Shown here piece after piece: positions 1-11,609 of a DNA stretch of 64,000 nt. The stretch spans positions 35,410-99,409 of the forward strand of contig MNCI01003778.1 of NCBI GenBank assembly GCA_015680685.1, written 5' to 3'. Positions within the stretch are counted from its first letter, which is position 1. Every line of letters starts with the position of its first letter. The notes under the pieces were generated by a model that searched no databases, was not told the DNA's origin, and saw nothing but the letters and a program-made list of their open reading frames with translations. The stretch is from Gnetum montanum (taxonomy: Eukaryota; Streptophyta; Gnetopsida; Gnetales; Gnetaceae). The translations under genes were made by a program, and so were the position numbers.

Positions 1-505
1 TTTGTTTTCCAGTTTTTCATCTTTCAATTTATTGCTTTATATTTCTGTCTTTTTATCTTTTTATAAGTAATCTTATCTACAAATAAAGCACTCACATGAC
101 TCGTTGGTTGAGGTGTTGTTCTATGTTATCAAGTCTCGGGTAGCCAATTGTTCGGATAGCAAGCCCACAACATCTACCTACGCATTACATTAATAAGAGG
201 TTTTGCCCTAGGTACAATGATATTCCTAATCTTTAAAACTTAAAGTAACCTTGTGTTTATTATACCCAGAGTGAAGAAGGATGGACCAAGAGGGAATGAC
301 CAGGGTGTGATGTCAAGGGGAATTGTGGATTCTCTTTGGTGACATTTGTAGGAGTTATCATGAAACTTGGTTGTACTAAGATCCTTGTAGATCTAATGAA
401 AAATGGGAGTAAGAGTAATTAAACGGCACTAAGAGTAATTAAAAGGTACTCAACCAGGAAGAAATAATGCTATTCGAGGGGGTCCCACTAGAAAGACATG
501 CACCC

Positions 506-523
506 ATGCCTGAAGGCAGGCAT
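506..523 (+). other. Stem-loop in element A spacer
   Basis: ATGCCTGAAGGCAGGCAT forms a perfect 7-bp stem (ATGCCTG/CAGGCAT) with an AAGG loop. Related but decayed versions sit at the matching place in D (29761 and 29861) and H (57768-57950), each next to a shared GAAAGACATG-like string, so the motif is part of the family and not a chance hairpin. Function unknown. Confidence 0.5.
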
Positions 524-1294
524 CTTCTTTTTATTAAGCAATACTTCATAAAAAAAAGTGCTACAAAGCAAAATCACTCCTCCCTTGAATGAAATGCCAA
601 GTGATCGTACACCTTGTTGTCATGGTGCTCTTATGGTCGTCCATCATTGGATGAAGCAATGCGATGTCATTGATCAAAGGAATGGACTTAGTCCTGATTT
701 TGGAGTGACAGGTTAATGACGCATTAATCATGCCTTACATTGAGGATTTATTCTGCCCTAGGCCAATTACCTCATGTTCTGCTCTCTGCAATCCCTTTTA
801 CAATTCGTCCCATCTTGCTGTTCATGTAATTGGGACTCATGATTTGTGTAGCATTGATTTTACACCTTATCACGGTGGTATTTAACATGTGTGTGTTTTG
901 TTACATTAATGTTGATTACAGACATTTTAAGGTGTGGTTACGCAAGGGCATTATAGGTTAGAACCTACTTTGGGGAGGACCCACTTGTGTAACTTTTGTA
1001 ATTTGCACTTGTAACACATTACCCTCACATCATTTTATACCCTCTAAGTATTGTATTCTACCATTCTTCTTTCCCTTATCATCTTGCCCATTCAAACATT
1101 CCTACGTACAAACACATGTCCTTTTTCCTCATACTCTTCATGATTTTCATTGCCAAATTTTACACCACTACCCTTTTTATGCCTTCTGGCTTGATCATTC
1201 TTACCCTAGACCCCTTACATTAACTTAAAGTCCTCTATTTATACTGTGGAATTTCCAAAATTTATCAATTTTTTCAAGTACCCTATTTTTGATA

Positions 1295-1360
1295 GGCCAC
1301 GATATCAGGTCCCTGATATTGTGTCCTCAAAAACTATATATATGGACCCTCCCCACGAAT
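1295..1360 (+). promoter_or_regulatory. Internal promoter-like cassette of element A
   Basis: GATATC-type palindromes (CACGATATCAGG, CCTGATATTGTG) are followed by the TATA-like run CTATATATATGG near 1345. The same palindrome and the string GATATCAGGT occur in the U3 part of this element's own LTR (about 4838-4920), also just upstream of a TATA box. It lies about 0.5 kb before ORF3, so a promoter for an ORF3 transcript is a reasonable inference; there is no expression evidence. Confidence 0.45.
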
Positions 1361-1842
1361 GTCACCATCATTTGTAGCTATTCATGCAGAGGAGTTTTTC
1401 AAATTTTCTTCTACAACTTGGAACCTATGCATCTCTTGTTCCAATAGCCATAACTCACTCACTAGCGCTCCGATTTTTATTTCTTTTGAACCTACTAGAA
1501 CCTAGAGTGTTAAAATTAGTCGTGGGGGAGGGGTACACTCTGAATTGCGCATAAATTTTTCAAAATTTGTCATCACCTAAAGGACACTATCAAGGGTAAT
1601 TAATTATGAAAAATGATAAACATGTGCCAAAACCAATTTCATCTCCTCACTTATAACGGGAAATTAAATGTGAAGCCACCTAATCAAAGGGGGCCAAATA
1701 TTAAAACTTTTTGGGGACATGTTCATAAAAAATTCCTAACTTTAAATCACATGGAATAAGAAATGAATTCATTAAGGTAAGAAGTAAGGTATAACTTAAC
1801 TTTGGTAAGCAACCTTACTGATGATTGGCCCCATGTGATTGT

Positions 1843-4613
1843 AGATGGCCTCAAAGCGTGGACAATAAGAAGGACCCTCTCAAGGTATGTCTAAGTGACC
1901 TAGGAGGGATAGAGGATAGGCATTTTCCGAATAACATGCAGAGTAGGAGGCATAATCATTTAGTATCCATCAAGAGACCCCTACTATTGTACAATTGGGA
2001 CAAGCAGAAGGAGGAGCTGTTGCAATGCATGAATAGGGAAAACACATCACATTGCCCCCAGAATGTGTTCATGTCATCCGTGAAAGGTCCACATTAGCTA
2101 CAGTGATTGTGGAATTGAACTTCGGACCTTTCACAGAATTCACTCCTGAGGCCATTAGGGACTAACTCAAAGGGTTCCCATTATGGCCTGTCCTCTCTGA
2201 CAGTGGTGCTTGGTACTTAGGAGAAATGTACCAATTTTAGCACAATAAGGAAGAAGGCACCATAGTTGATATTGGTGGTGTGTCTGTAGATTTTTCCACC
2301 AAGGCCATCTTGGAAGTGTTAAACCTTCCAAATTTAGGGTCAAAAGTTGCTCACCTGTCCACTCGCTCCAATGCAGATGCATGTAAGACTTGGTTGAAGA
2401 GGATGTACAGTAGAAAAGATAAGACATATGGAGAGTAGACTTTGAAGGAAAGGATATATTTCAAGATTGGTACTTATCACATCTTCCCCATAAGAGGATT
2501 AAATAGGATTTCAACATATGTAGCAAAAGGAAGTGCGATATTGATGGTAAGGTTAATGCTAACCTTCCTGATCTGTATCTCATGGAGATCTTGAGGTGAT
2601 TCAAAGAACACAAGATAGGAAAGTTCACATTGCCCTTCCCTTGTCTCATCAAGAAGCTGTGCAAGCATGCTGGAATTTTGGGGTACACCAATGACATCCC
2701 CAAAAGAGCCCAAAATGCTTCATTTGCTGAACTGTTGAAGCCATCAGCTCCAAGGAAAAGTGCTGGTGAGGCATTGGAGCTAGAGCAAGCGCAACAATAG
2801 ATGGTGGGGCCCACTGCAACTCAAACTGCAGGGCCTAGCCAACTTCTAAGCACAAGGCCTAGTTGACAACAAGATGAACCACCACTGTCACCGCAAGATT
2901 ACTAACCGTTGATGAGGCACCTCAGGGCCATCGCTAAGACGGTCAGTTGGGGAAGTCGTGATGATGCTAATCTCTTCCACGTCATCAACGACACCATACA
3001 GTCCTTAGTTTCTATCGATTGCACACGACGTGAGGTGTCCATCCAAATAGGAGGAGGAGAGACTCATTGGTTACAACAGATTTCAGGGAACACTGTGTCT
3101 TTCCAGGTGTAATTGGAAATAGGTGAAGGGGCCACAGTGATGCTCATGTAGCACTAGGATGTAGCAGGAGTCACAGAAGTGGTCATAGACCACATCAAAG
3201 AATCTTTTAACATCCCTGTTGTGCCATTGGTAGATTTCATAGAAGCGTGTGATTCTCAAACTCTGGCTGGTCCCTCGATGACTCCTGCGGAGCATGAGGA
3301 TGTGCTTGATCAGTTTCTATAAATAGGATAAGTAATGATGTCCTTGTTTGACATCCCACAAGATGTCATGGTAGCATAATCAAACCTCATCTCCACCAAA
3401 GGAAAGTTGGTCATGGTAGAGATTAAGGTCGAGCAAGCAGAAGTGGAGTTGGCAAGACTCTAAAAAAGGCTCGTAACCCTGCAAGCTGCATAGCGGAAAC
3501 CCTCTTAATTCATTCCCATAGACCAGCTGGATAGCTTCATGACAGAGCAACTTAATAAACTATTGGCGGATAATAAAATAGTGGCGGAGGAGAAAGAGAA
3601 GGTCGACTGGGATGCCTCCAAGGCATAAGGACAAACCTACGTGCACGCCAAGGCACTCAGAGCCTTACAAGATGAGAATAAATAGCTTGTTGCTGACAAC
3701 CTTCGGTTGACCATTGTGGAAAAATAGAAGAATGTTCTTGAGGAAACCTTTCAGCAATTATGAGAACAGTTGGTCAGGGTCAACCAAGACATGAATTGTT
3801 TGGCCAGAGAGAATCGAACCCACTCAATGGAGGAGGTACACGCAATTCGTCAAAAGATAACCATTGAAATAAGTGCATGAAAAAATGAGGCCAAGAAGTA
3901 AGAAAAATTAAAGGAGCACTTCAATGACCAAGTGGGAATGTACAAGAAAGTCATCGAGAAGGAGATCCATATGGCCAAGGCCCACATCAACACTTTCAGT
4001 GCTCAACACACTGATTGGTGGGCCATATTGGACACATATGCATTTGTCCACTAGGTAGAACTTAAAAGCCAGGACCTGCAGATTCAAGACCTCACAAAGC
4101 ACATGGAATTAGTAAACTTGTGGTATGTCAATCTAGCCATGTTGATAGTAGGATGCCTGAGAATAGAGCTCGAGAAGTAGGTAGCTACCACCTACACCAA
4201 ATATGAAGCAGAATTTGTGGAGCACAAGAAAACATTGCAGAAGCTAGAAGTCACAAATTCTAAACTAGAGGTGATTAAGACTAGCTAGCAAGGCTAGAGA
4301 GATGTCACAATAGACTTGGCTTGATTGTTTATGGATTTTCAAGAGTACAGGGATAAAGCCAGAGCCTACAAGGAGGAACGACAGTTGTTTGTGGCTTGGT
4401 ACGTCAAAGCAAATAAGATGTTCCTACAACTACTATGCCCATGGGAGGTGCCGACTTCATCAAACATCGAAGCATTAACATGGACAACACAGGATCCCTG
4501 AATGGAAGAGGAAAAGCTCCAGGCACTACTTCAAAGTCATTAAATTCCAAAACCTAGAGCATGGAACAAGAGGAAGCAACCCATGGAGGAGCCATCACCA
4601 CCTGGAATGACAT
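1843..4613 (+). pseudogene. Element A ORF3, decayed (globular domain plus coiled coil)
   Basis: The start is the ATG at 1843 (MASKRG), directly after GATTGTAG, a splice-acceptor-like string; D ORF3 starts with the same MASKR. About 920 codons are covered. The N-terminal third contains ELNFGPFTEFTPEAI and WYLGE near 2110-2230, then STYVAKGSAILM and a PFPCLIKKLCKHAG-like stretch near 2500-2680, the parts shared with F, D and H. From about 3290 to the TGA at 4611 one frame reads as a long, charged, heptad-rich coiled coil, broken by more than ten stops, nearly all TAG, TAA or TGA where CAG, CAA or CGA is expected. Several frameshifts lie between 2100 and 3290. The N-terminal part resembles the putative plant transposon protein domains found in retroelement ORFs; that assignment is tentative. 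No membrane segment is apparent, unlike the env-like ORF described for Athila. Confidence 0.7.
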
Positions 4614-4798
4614 GAGCCAAATAAAGTTTACAATTTTGCAATTTTGTAATTTTGTGTTGTGTCCCAATTTTTTTCTGTTGAGTTCTCCACTATAGCATGA
4701 ATAAATTCCTAGTTAGCTGATAATCCCATACCTATCCACTCTGTAATTGATGGGGCTTGTTCTAATTTTGTGTGACTTGAGAATGAGTTTTCATTTAG

Positions 4799-4809
4799 TT
4801 ATGGGGGTA
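4799..4809 (+). other. Polypurine tract of element A
   Basis: TTATGGGGGTA lies directly against the 3' LTR start TGATGAATC. It is the same tract as in F (49893-49906) and, on the other strand, as the mutated tracts of C and D. It would prime plus-strand DNA synthesis. Confidence 0.75.
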
Positions 4810-5671
4810 TGATGAATCACAATTCATTGGGCTCTGATATTGGACCCCCGATATCAGATCTATGATATCAGGTATGCAATATCATAACCTAAGTAATGAT
4901 ATCAGGTACACGATATCGTGACTCCTGTGTGGGCCTATAAATACACATGTAGGCGTATGGAGGAAGTAAGTAAGTTAAGATAGGAAAGTTAGAGTAGTAT
5001 TTTAGTTTTCATTTTTAGTTCTTCTCAACCCTTTCTCCCAATGCATGCCTGTAATGTGATGATTGTAATTGTATGACATCATTTATTCGAGTGTGATGTA
5101 CTTAGACACGCACACATGACTAGAAATAAAGATCGAGATTACTTCATCATTGCAACATTCACTTAGTTTAATTATTTAATTGTTATTGTTTTTATCATTA
5201 TTAAATGCAGAATGAGTACAACTTAATCATGAGCATCTACGTGTGACTACTTGGTATCCTAGTGGCATACTTGGGCCATGTGCTTGGTAATCCCAGTGGT
5301 AGTCGTGCATGGGTCTAAGATGTGTACAGATGATTAAGGAATGGATGCTCATCGCACTTAGGCTAGCTTAGATTCTCTCTCCCTATCTTCTCTTAGTTTA
5401 ACTCTCTCTCTCCCCTTTCCTCCTAGCTTAATTAAAGATTATTTTCCATTGTCTCTAGGAGTAGCATTAGTTTAGGAACACATCATACACCTCACTCTGG
5501 ACTAAACCATACTGACAAAGCAAATACTAGTCTAGGTGGGAAGACAACAAACTGCGATCAACGAGTAACTATCTAGATACCACAACTAGCCTGTCTGCGG
5601 AGTTCAATCGGATTGTGCGTGAAACACTCGTATTTGTATGGTTGAGTGTTGGGGTACCTCGCCACTCATCA
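4810..5671 (+). mobile_element. 3' LTR of element A
   Basis: 862 bp, TGATGAATC...CCACTCATCA. U3 carries repeated GATATC palindromes at 4838-4920, a TATA box (TATAAATA) at 4936-4943 and a polyadenylation signal AATAAA at 5125-5130. The last 100 bases (GTATGGTTGAGTGTTGGGGTACCTCGCC in part) are the same U5 end seen in all LTRs of the family here. Confidence 0.85.
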
Positions 5672-6050
5672 AAGATGGATTTGATGATCACAATTGTTGA
5701 AGTATTGAAGGCATTGATTCCATAGGTTTCAAAATGGATTAATTTGCCTATATGTTTACCAAGATAAACCTATGTGGGTTGAACAAGAGGTAAATTTGTA
5801 AGGCTGTATACCTATGAATCATGTGAATTAAGTATGGTTCCTTCTAAAAACATTTGGAAGTTAGTATATTTAGATACATGATTTGGATTATAATAGAGGA
5901 CTTTATCATCTAGTTGAAGGTCTAGATATCTAATTCTAAGCTTGTGTCTTTATTTGTTGTAGATTTTATGGACTTATGCATGAGGATAATCATTCAATTT
6001 TTCCTTATCACATTTAAGTTCATTAATTGCACACATTGTGCTAAGGTAAG
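5672..6050. other. Unassigned sequence between elements A and D
   Basis: AT-rich sequence between two LTR ends. I see no gene, repeat or element feature; it may be the DNA into which both elements inserted. Confidence 0.4.
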
Positions 6051-6956
6051 TGATGAGCGGTTGTGTATTTTGACACTTTACCATACAACTCATGCATGCA
6101 TGCACGTGACCATATCGTAATTCGTGGATGGACAATGTAAGTATGCTAGTGGTTGATAGTTGGTTCGTGATCATTATTTTCTCATGTTGAGTTAGTGCAA
6201 TGTGAGTAGTATGGTTTAACTCATAGTGAGGTATATCATATTATGATGTTATAGGCTCAAATGACTCCTAATTGCTTCCATGTTGAACGATGAGAATAAA
6301 ATCTAAATCTAAAGGATAATAGAAACATAAATCTATTTTAGCCTATGGCGATAAGCATTCGTTCCTAGCATGCCATACAAATCCTTAGCTCATGTAATCA
6401 TTATTGGGATTACGAAGTGAATTCACTACTAAACAAATTTAGGGAAGTCACTACTAGGTTACCAAACAATTATACTTAATGTTGGAAACTAGTCATACTT
6501 ATTCTACCTTACTAATAAACATGGGAAAAGTAAAGTACTTAGAAAATGTAAAGAACTAAACTAAAGTAAACATACTAAAGAAATGAAAATTAAACTAAGT
6601 AAAGAAAATGACTAAGTAAAAGTAAAGAAACTAAGTGTAACATTGCAATAATGAGAAACAATCTTCATCTTTATTTTCAGTCATGAATTATGCCCAAGTA
6701 CAATCCACTCAAACAAAGATTCTATATAATTGTTTGACAACACAATGTGGGCATTTACTCTATTGCTAAGTCTAAGTCACAAAAAAAAACTACAAGAATT
6801 TCACTAAGGGTGAAATGAAAGTTGTTTTGTTGACATGACCAAGTGTTGGTATTTATAGGGGTGAGTAGGATCCTCTACATTGCATCAATAATTACATATG
6901 CAGGGCTATGATGTCATAGATGTGATATAGTGACCTATAACAAAAATGTTTTATCA
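6051..6956 (-). mobile_element. 3' LTR of element D
   Basis: About 906 bp, very diverged. On the plus strand it starts TGATGAGCGG and ends TTTTATCA; the minus-strand TATA box is at 6850-6857 (TATAAATA) and AATAAA at 6670-6675. Alignment to the C LTR is clear around the TATA box, around 6190-6230 (GTATGGTTTAACTCA) and at both ends. The A-rich stretch 6520-6650 is low-complexity. Confidence 0.65.
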
Positions 6957-7189
6957 TACATCCATAACTAATTGGAAACTTGTCCTCGAGTTAAAACAAA
7001 ATGAGGACAGAGTTCCTTACCAAATTAGAAGGTATATTTAGACTTGACATGACTACTTGGCTTTGAATGTCACATTGTGGGTTGAGTGGTGCTTTACAAA
7101 ATTATCATGGATTACATGATGGAAACACATGAGAAAAAAAAAATAAAAAAAAATAACAAAGCTTGATGTAGCCTTTAGGTTCCTAATGG
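6957..7189 (-). other. Element D 3' untranslated part with decayed polypurine tract
   Basis: On the minus strand the sequence next to the LTR reads TTAGTTATGGATGTA, a mutated form of the ATGGGGGTA tract, preceded by ACTCGAGGACAAGTTT, which matches F at 49870-49886. A poly-A/T run lies at 7133-7157. Confidence 0.6.
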
Positions 7190-9724
7190 TGGTGGCTCCT
7201 CCATTGGCTACTTTTCCTTATCATTGAACTTCTAAAATTGATAGTGGTCAAGTAATGCCCAAAGCTTCTCTTCCTCTAGTCATGGATTATGTACCATCTA
7301 GGAAAGTTTTACAATGTTTTATCATGTTGATACTTCCCATGTGCATTGCAGCTATGGAAACATCTTATTTTCTTTTACATACCAAGCAGCAAATTACCTT
7401 CTTTACTCTTCAAATGCTTTGGCCACTTTTCTCAATTCTTAGTAATCTACCATTTGTCAGGCTAGGTTTGCTGCTACATCTTTTTGATCTTAGTAGCTTG
7501 CCTTGACCACTTCGAGCTCAGAGTTTGTAATGTATAATTTTTATTATGCATCCTTTATATCTATAAACTCTTTCTCATTAGCACTTAGGTTGTGGCCACT
7601 TGCTACAATAGTTCATTTCTAGGTCTTCCTGATGTGAGCATGCCTAGATTAGGATACCAAAGGTTTGCTAAGCCCATGTATTCTATGAGATATTTAATTT
7701 GTAGGTTCTTATTCTTCACTTCAACTTAGTGAACATGGGTGAGGCTATCTAGGATTGGCTGCCAATTAGGTATTTGTGTAGTGATGGAACTGATTTTGGC
7801 TTTGGCTATATGGATTTCTTTTTTATTAATTTTCTTATACATATCCAATAGGTCTTTGAAGTGTTCTTTGAGTATTTCATGTTTCTTCATCTTATTTTTT
7901 CATGCATTGATTTCAATTGCTAATTTTTGGTAAATAGTGTAGACTTCTTCCATTGATAGGGTTTTATTCTCTCTGGCTAATTTTCTCATATCCTAGTTGA
8001 ATTTGGAAAATCATTCTCATAGTTGATGGATGCATTATTAAAGAACATTCTTCTATTTCTCAATATTTGTCAACTTTGTGTTTTATGTTGCAATTCTTTT
8101 GTTCTCTTCTTCTAAGGTAGTTAGTGCTGTGTACTATGTAGGGTCTCTTCTTTCTACATTCAAGGCTGCTAATTTAGCTTGCAACCTTTTCACTTCATTC
8201 TCTACATATTTGACTCTTGTTTATGCCATTACTAGCTTGCCCTTTGTTGAAATTAGAGCTAACTGAACTGTAGTGATATCAATGGGGATATCAAATAGAT
8301 TTTTCATTATTTGGCCCATCTACAGTAGTTGATCTAGAAAGTCTTCATGTTCTACTGAGAGCATGGACATATCAAAATATTAAATGATTTCTTAATGTGA
8401 TATGTGATTACTTTTGTTGCTCCTGCTACATCTTGGTGTTGCATCACCATAACTATGACTTCTTCTCCTATTTATAGCATGACCTAAAAAGATGCAGCAT
8501 TTCCAAAAATTTGTTATGCCCAATCATCATATTCTCTTGCCTATAAGGATACTTGACATCTAGTGGGTCTTGTTGATATAGTAGGTCTTAAGGCATTATC
8601 TCTTACTTTATATAATGTAGAACCTTCCCTTGTTTCCCAGCTAATAGTTTTAGCAATTTACTACAAATGATTCATAGAAGGTCTATAGTCTTGTTGAGTT
8701 GGTGAAACATTTACTTCAAGTCTATCATCACTTGGTGTTGATCCACTAGGTCCTTCTTGCTCTTGTTCTATTGCTAGAATGTTGCTTGCTAGTGTTGATC
8801 TTGCTGCTTCCTCAGTGCCTGTTGGCTTCTCCAACTGATCTTTCTTTGGTGGCACTGGCTTGGACATTTTAGCATAAGATGTATTGTAGGCATTGCATAA
8901 GACATTATTTGTATAACCTAGAATTCCTACTTACTTTCAAAATATTTTGATAAGGCAAGGGAATGACAATGTGAGTTTCCCTACCTTTTTCTATTCAAAC
9001 CTGCTCTGAATTTCTAAGAATAACAAGTAATCCAGTTGTGCATTGAATTTTCCCATAAGGATAGCATTTCCTCTTAGAGCATAGGTGGAAATTTTGTTTA
9101 GTCTCTTAATGGGGAAGATGTGGTAGGTTCCTATCTTGAAGAATATCTTTTCCTTGCATTTTATTCTTTATCTTCTTTGCCATATCCTCTCTGTAGCCAT
9201 AATTTCGTTGCCTCAGTATCAGATCTAGTTGAGATCTATGTAATATTTGCTTTGACATTAGGGATGTTAAGTACCTTTGTGATGGATTCCACTAAATAAG
9301 GCACAAAGACTCCTTCAATTTTTATTATGGCATAATCCTGTTTATTCTTGTAGAATTGGTACACCTCTCCTAAGTATCATTTTGTGTTGCATGATAAAGT
9401 TGGCCACAAAGGAGAGGCTTGGAGTTTTGATCAAACATTCTCAGATGTGAATTCCATGAATGGTTTGAAGTTGAGCTCCACGATAACTATGGACATGATT
9501 GACTTTTCTTGGATGGCTTGGAGACATTCTATTGATAACGTGAGGAGTTGTTCTTGTTTATCTTGCACAAAGTGTTATGTGGCAGGTATTTGCTGATGAA
9601 TATTGAAAGATTGAGCCTCCTTCTTTGCTTATGGAGTTTGTTCTTCTACTTTTGTACCTCTATCTCTTGGTCTTTTACTTCCTTGCTATGAGGATGCTTT
9701 TGCTACAGATCTTTTAGAAGCCAT
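7190..9724 (-). pseudogene. Element D ORF3, decayed
   Basis: Minus-strand homologue of A ORF3. The start is the ATG at 9724-9722, giving MASKRS. Recognisable parts, from the N-terminus: VELNFKPFMEFTSENV near 9500, YLGEVYQFYKNKQDY near 9365, INKISTYALRGNAILMG near 9085-9050, and a PFPCLI-like stretch near 8960. A short clean piece (8867-8661, MSKPVPPKKDQLEKPTG...) forms the hydrophilic middle. Below 8400 the frame is a coiled-coil sequence with many stops and indels that ends near 7190, with a PMEEPPPLG-like end matching A (PMEEPSPPGMT). In sequence it is closer to A than to F or H, so ORF3 has at least two subfamilies here. Confidence 0.65.
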
Positions 9725-10779
9725 TTGTAATCATCAAGAATTTGTTTGAGATAGCCTAGAGGTTTCAAATAGGTTTTTAATTGTTCATAGTCCTTTCTTA
9801 GGCTCTTGGTTTTGATCTAGTTTTCATCCTTATTATTATTTATAGCTTCATTATGATTGTAGAGTTAGAAAAATATTAAAATGAAACCCTTATTTGTTAT
9901 CTACTTTAATTGTTAATATTTTTCCTAGTTATTATTTTTTTCTTTATTGTGTAATTAGATGGTTGGCTAGGAGAATTAGTTAGGTTTATTAGCTTTTATC
10001 CAATTAATTAATTAAAATATGCTTATTTGTCCCTATTCTTACCCTTAATATACTCTTCTAGTGCTAGAGAAATTTGACCCAATTTGACTAATTTTGTGCA
10101 ACACTCTCCCCCACAATTATGTTGGTCTCTCTATGATCAAAAAGGTTTGAAAATTCTACAACTCAAAGTTTCGGTATGAGAGTTATGGTGCTAGGAAGTT
10201 TGGTTGGTAGAGGGTTAGAAAATCAACATGAACTCCCCTTGCTAGAAATGAGAATAATGCAAAATTTCCTAACTCCCCTGCATATATATATATAGGAAAT
10301 ATCAAATACATCATAGATACAATATCATAGTTGCGATGTATTAGGGCCTAATACATTGTAGCTACAATGTTACTGCTAAAAAATTTAGGATTTTTATTAG
10401 AAAAAATGGGTAAAATGAATAGTTTGGAAAATGTAAATGTGGTATAAAGGGTGTTTGATCATATATAATGCTCAGAATATGAAAATTTGGTAATGAAAGT
10501 TTGTAAAAGAAGTAGCCTATGGCAAAGAAATTAAGTGAGATCTATAAGAGATGGTAGTAGGGTTTGCCAAAATTATGATTAGTTGTGAGAATATAGAAAG
10601 TGAAAATTGATGGTTGAAGTGTCTTGGAAGCATAAGATGGTGCAGAATTGGTCATTAGGTATGAAGCACAAGAGTTATACAAGTGGGTCCTTCCCAAAGC
10701 AGGCTTCAACCCTTAGTGCCCTTTTATAACCACACCTATAGGTGTCCGTAGGCACTCAAGGAATTGAATGCAAAATATA
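9725..10779 (-). other. Element D spacer, left piece
   Basis: Non-coding. At 10681-10762 (minus strand) it holds the block shared by five elements, with CTTTGGGAAGGACCCACTTG. Below it, toward ORF3, is a TATA-like run at 10272-10283. No reading frame. The junction with element C is at 10779/10780. Confidence 0.6.
10262..10375 (-). promoter_or_regulatory. Possible internal promoter of element D
   Basis: On the minus strand, imperfect palindromes (ACATTGTAGCTACAATG, a perfect 17-base one) are followed by a long TATA-like run, CCTATATATATATATGC. The position relative to ORF3 equals that of the cassettes in A and F. The motif match with D's own, very decayed LTR (ATGATGTCATAGATG) is weak. Confidence 0.35.
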
Positions 10780-11609
10780 TGATGAGTGGCGAGGTACCCC
10801 TACACTCAACCATACGGATACGAGCGTTACACATGCGATCTAGTCGAATTCCGCAGACTAAGTGCCTACACGCCTCATGGAATACTTAAGGTTAATCATT
10901 CGTTGTCTTCCCAGGCTTACTTGTATTTGTCACAGTTGTATGGTTAAGGAAGTCTAAGGTATGTGATTTTTATATATTTTATGCTTTATCGCCTATGCTA
11001 ATGAGGGAAATGGTGAAGAGACTAATTAACTAACTTTAACTAGCTAAGTCTTAATTAACCTAGCATCAGTATCCGTTCCCACTTGCCGTTCACACCCAGA
11101 GCCAATGCAACCTTCTGGGATTACCAAACGCTATTCGTTGCTAGGATTACCAAGTGTAACACATGTGCTCGAAGCGGTCATACTGAATGCACTTAACTAT
11201 GGGAGAAGGGTTGAGAGAGATTTAATTAACTAATAAAGCATTTAAACAATGAACAATAAATAACAATAATTAAAGTGCTATTTAGCTTAGTCCATGCACT
11301 ACAAGGTTTATCCAAAAGTTCATCTTTATTTTCATACACAAACTTGTGCTCAGGTACAATATTTGCTCGAATAAAGATCCATTCACTTGGGACTCCTATT
11401 GCGGGCACATGGAAAATATTCTATCTCTAGAGAGGTAAAACTGCCAGAGTTTTGCTAAGGTCTAGATCTAGAATGAGAAACAAGGGAGAGCTACCTCTTA
11501 TTTATAGATTTGGCGATGCATTGCGATATCGCAAGGGAAGACGCGATATTGCATACGCGATATCGTGGAGGATGCGATATCGCGGCCCATGCGATATTGC
11601 ATCCCATCA
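10780..11609 (-). mobile_element. 3' LTR of element C
   Basis: 830 bp, plus-strand ends TGATGAGTGG and CCCATCA. The minus-strand TATA box is at 11499-11506 and AATAAA at 11325-11330. U3 (about 11510-11605) is packed with GCGATATCGC-type palindromes. From 11206 it matches the right LTR (29009 on) closely. Confidence 0.9.

Larger units (their letters stand above)
1..1842 (+). other. Element A spacer between integrase and ORF3
   Basis: Non-coding internal sequence. The first 80 bases are T-rich, like the sequence just after integrase in F and D. Bases 280-345 match, in reverse complement, D at about 29995-30040 (both contain GTGTGATGTCAAGG or its relative). Bases 935-1000 hold a block found in five elements here, with core TTTGGGGAGGACCCACTTG. 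A perfect 7-bp stem-loop lies at 506-523. No reading frame of note; short ORFs are chance. Confidence 0.7.
1..5671 (+). mobile_element. Element A: 3' part of an Athila-like Ty3/gypsy element
   Basis: The window opens inside this element. It shows, in order, the spacer that follows integrase, the decayed third reading frame (ORF3), a polypurine tract and the 3' LTR. Its gag-pol part lies to the left of the window. Family membership rests on direct similarity to elements D, F and H: the spacer blocks, ORF3, the PPT (ATGGGGGTA) and the LTR ends TGATGA...CATCA all match. The target duplication cannot be tested because the left end is missing; the five bases after the LTR are AAGAT. Confidence 0.85.

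Noticed and set aside
4838-4920. GATATC repeats as a possible satellite or restriction-site array
   Set aside because: Located in LTR U3 just before a TATA box and present in other LTRs at the same place, so part of the promoter region.
7255-8266. Plus-strand open frames (7255-7506, 7739-7933, 8078-8266) that look leucine-rich and membrane-like
   Set aside because: They are the complement of the D ORF3 coiled coil on the minus strand; antisense of charged helices reads as hydrophobic sequence.
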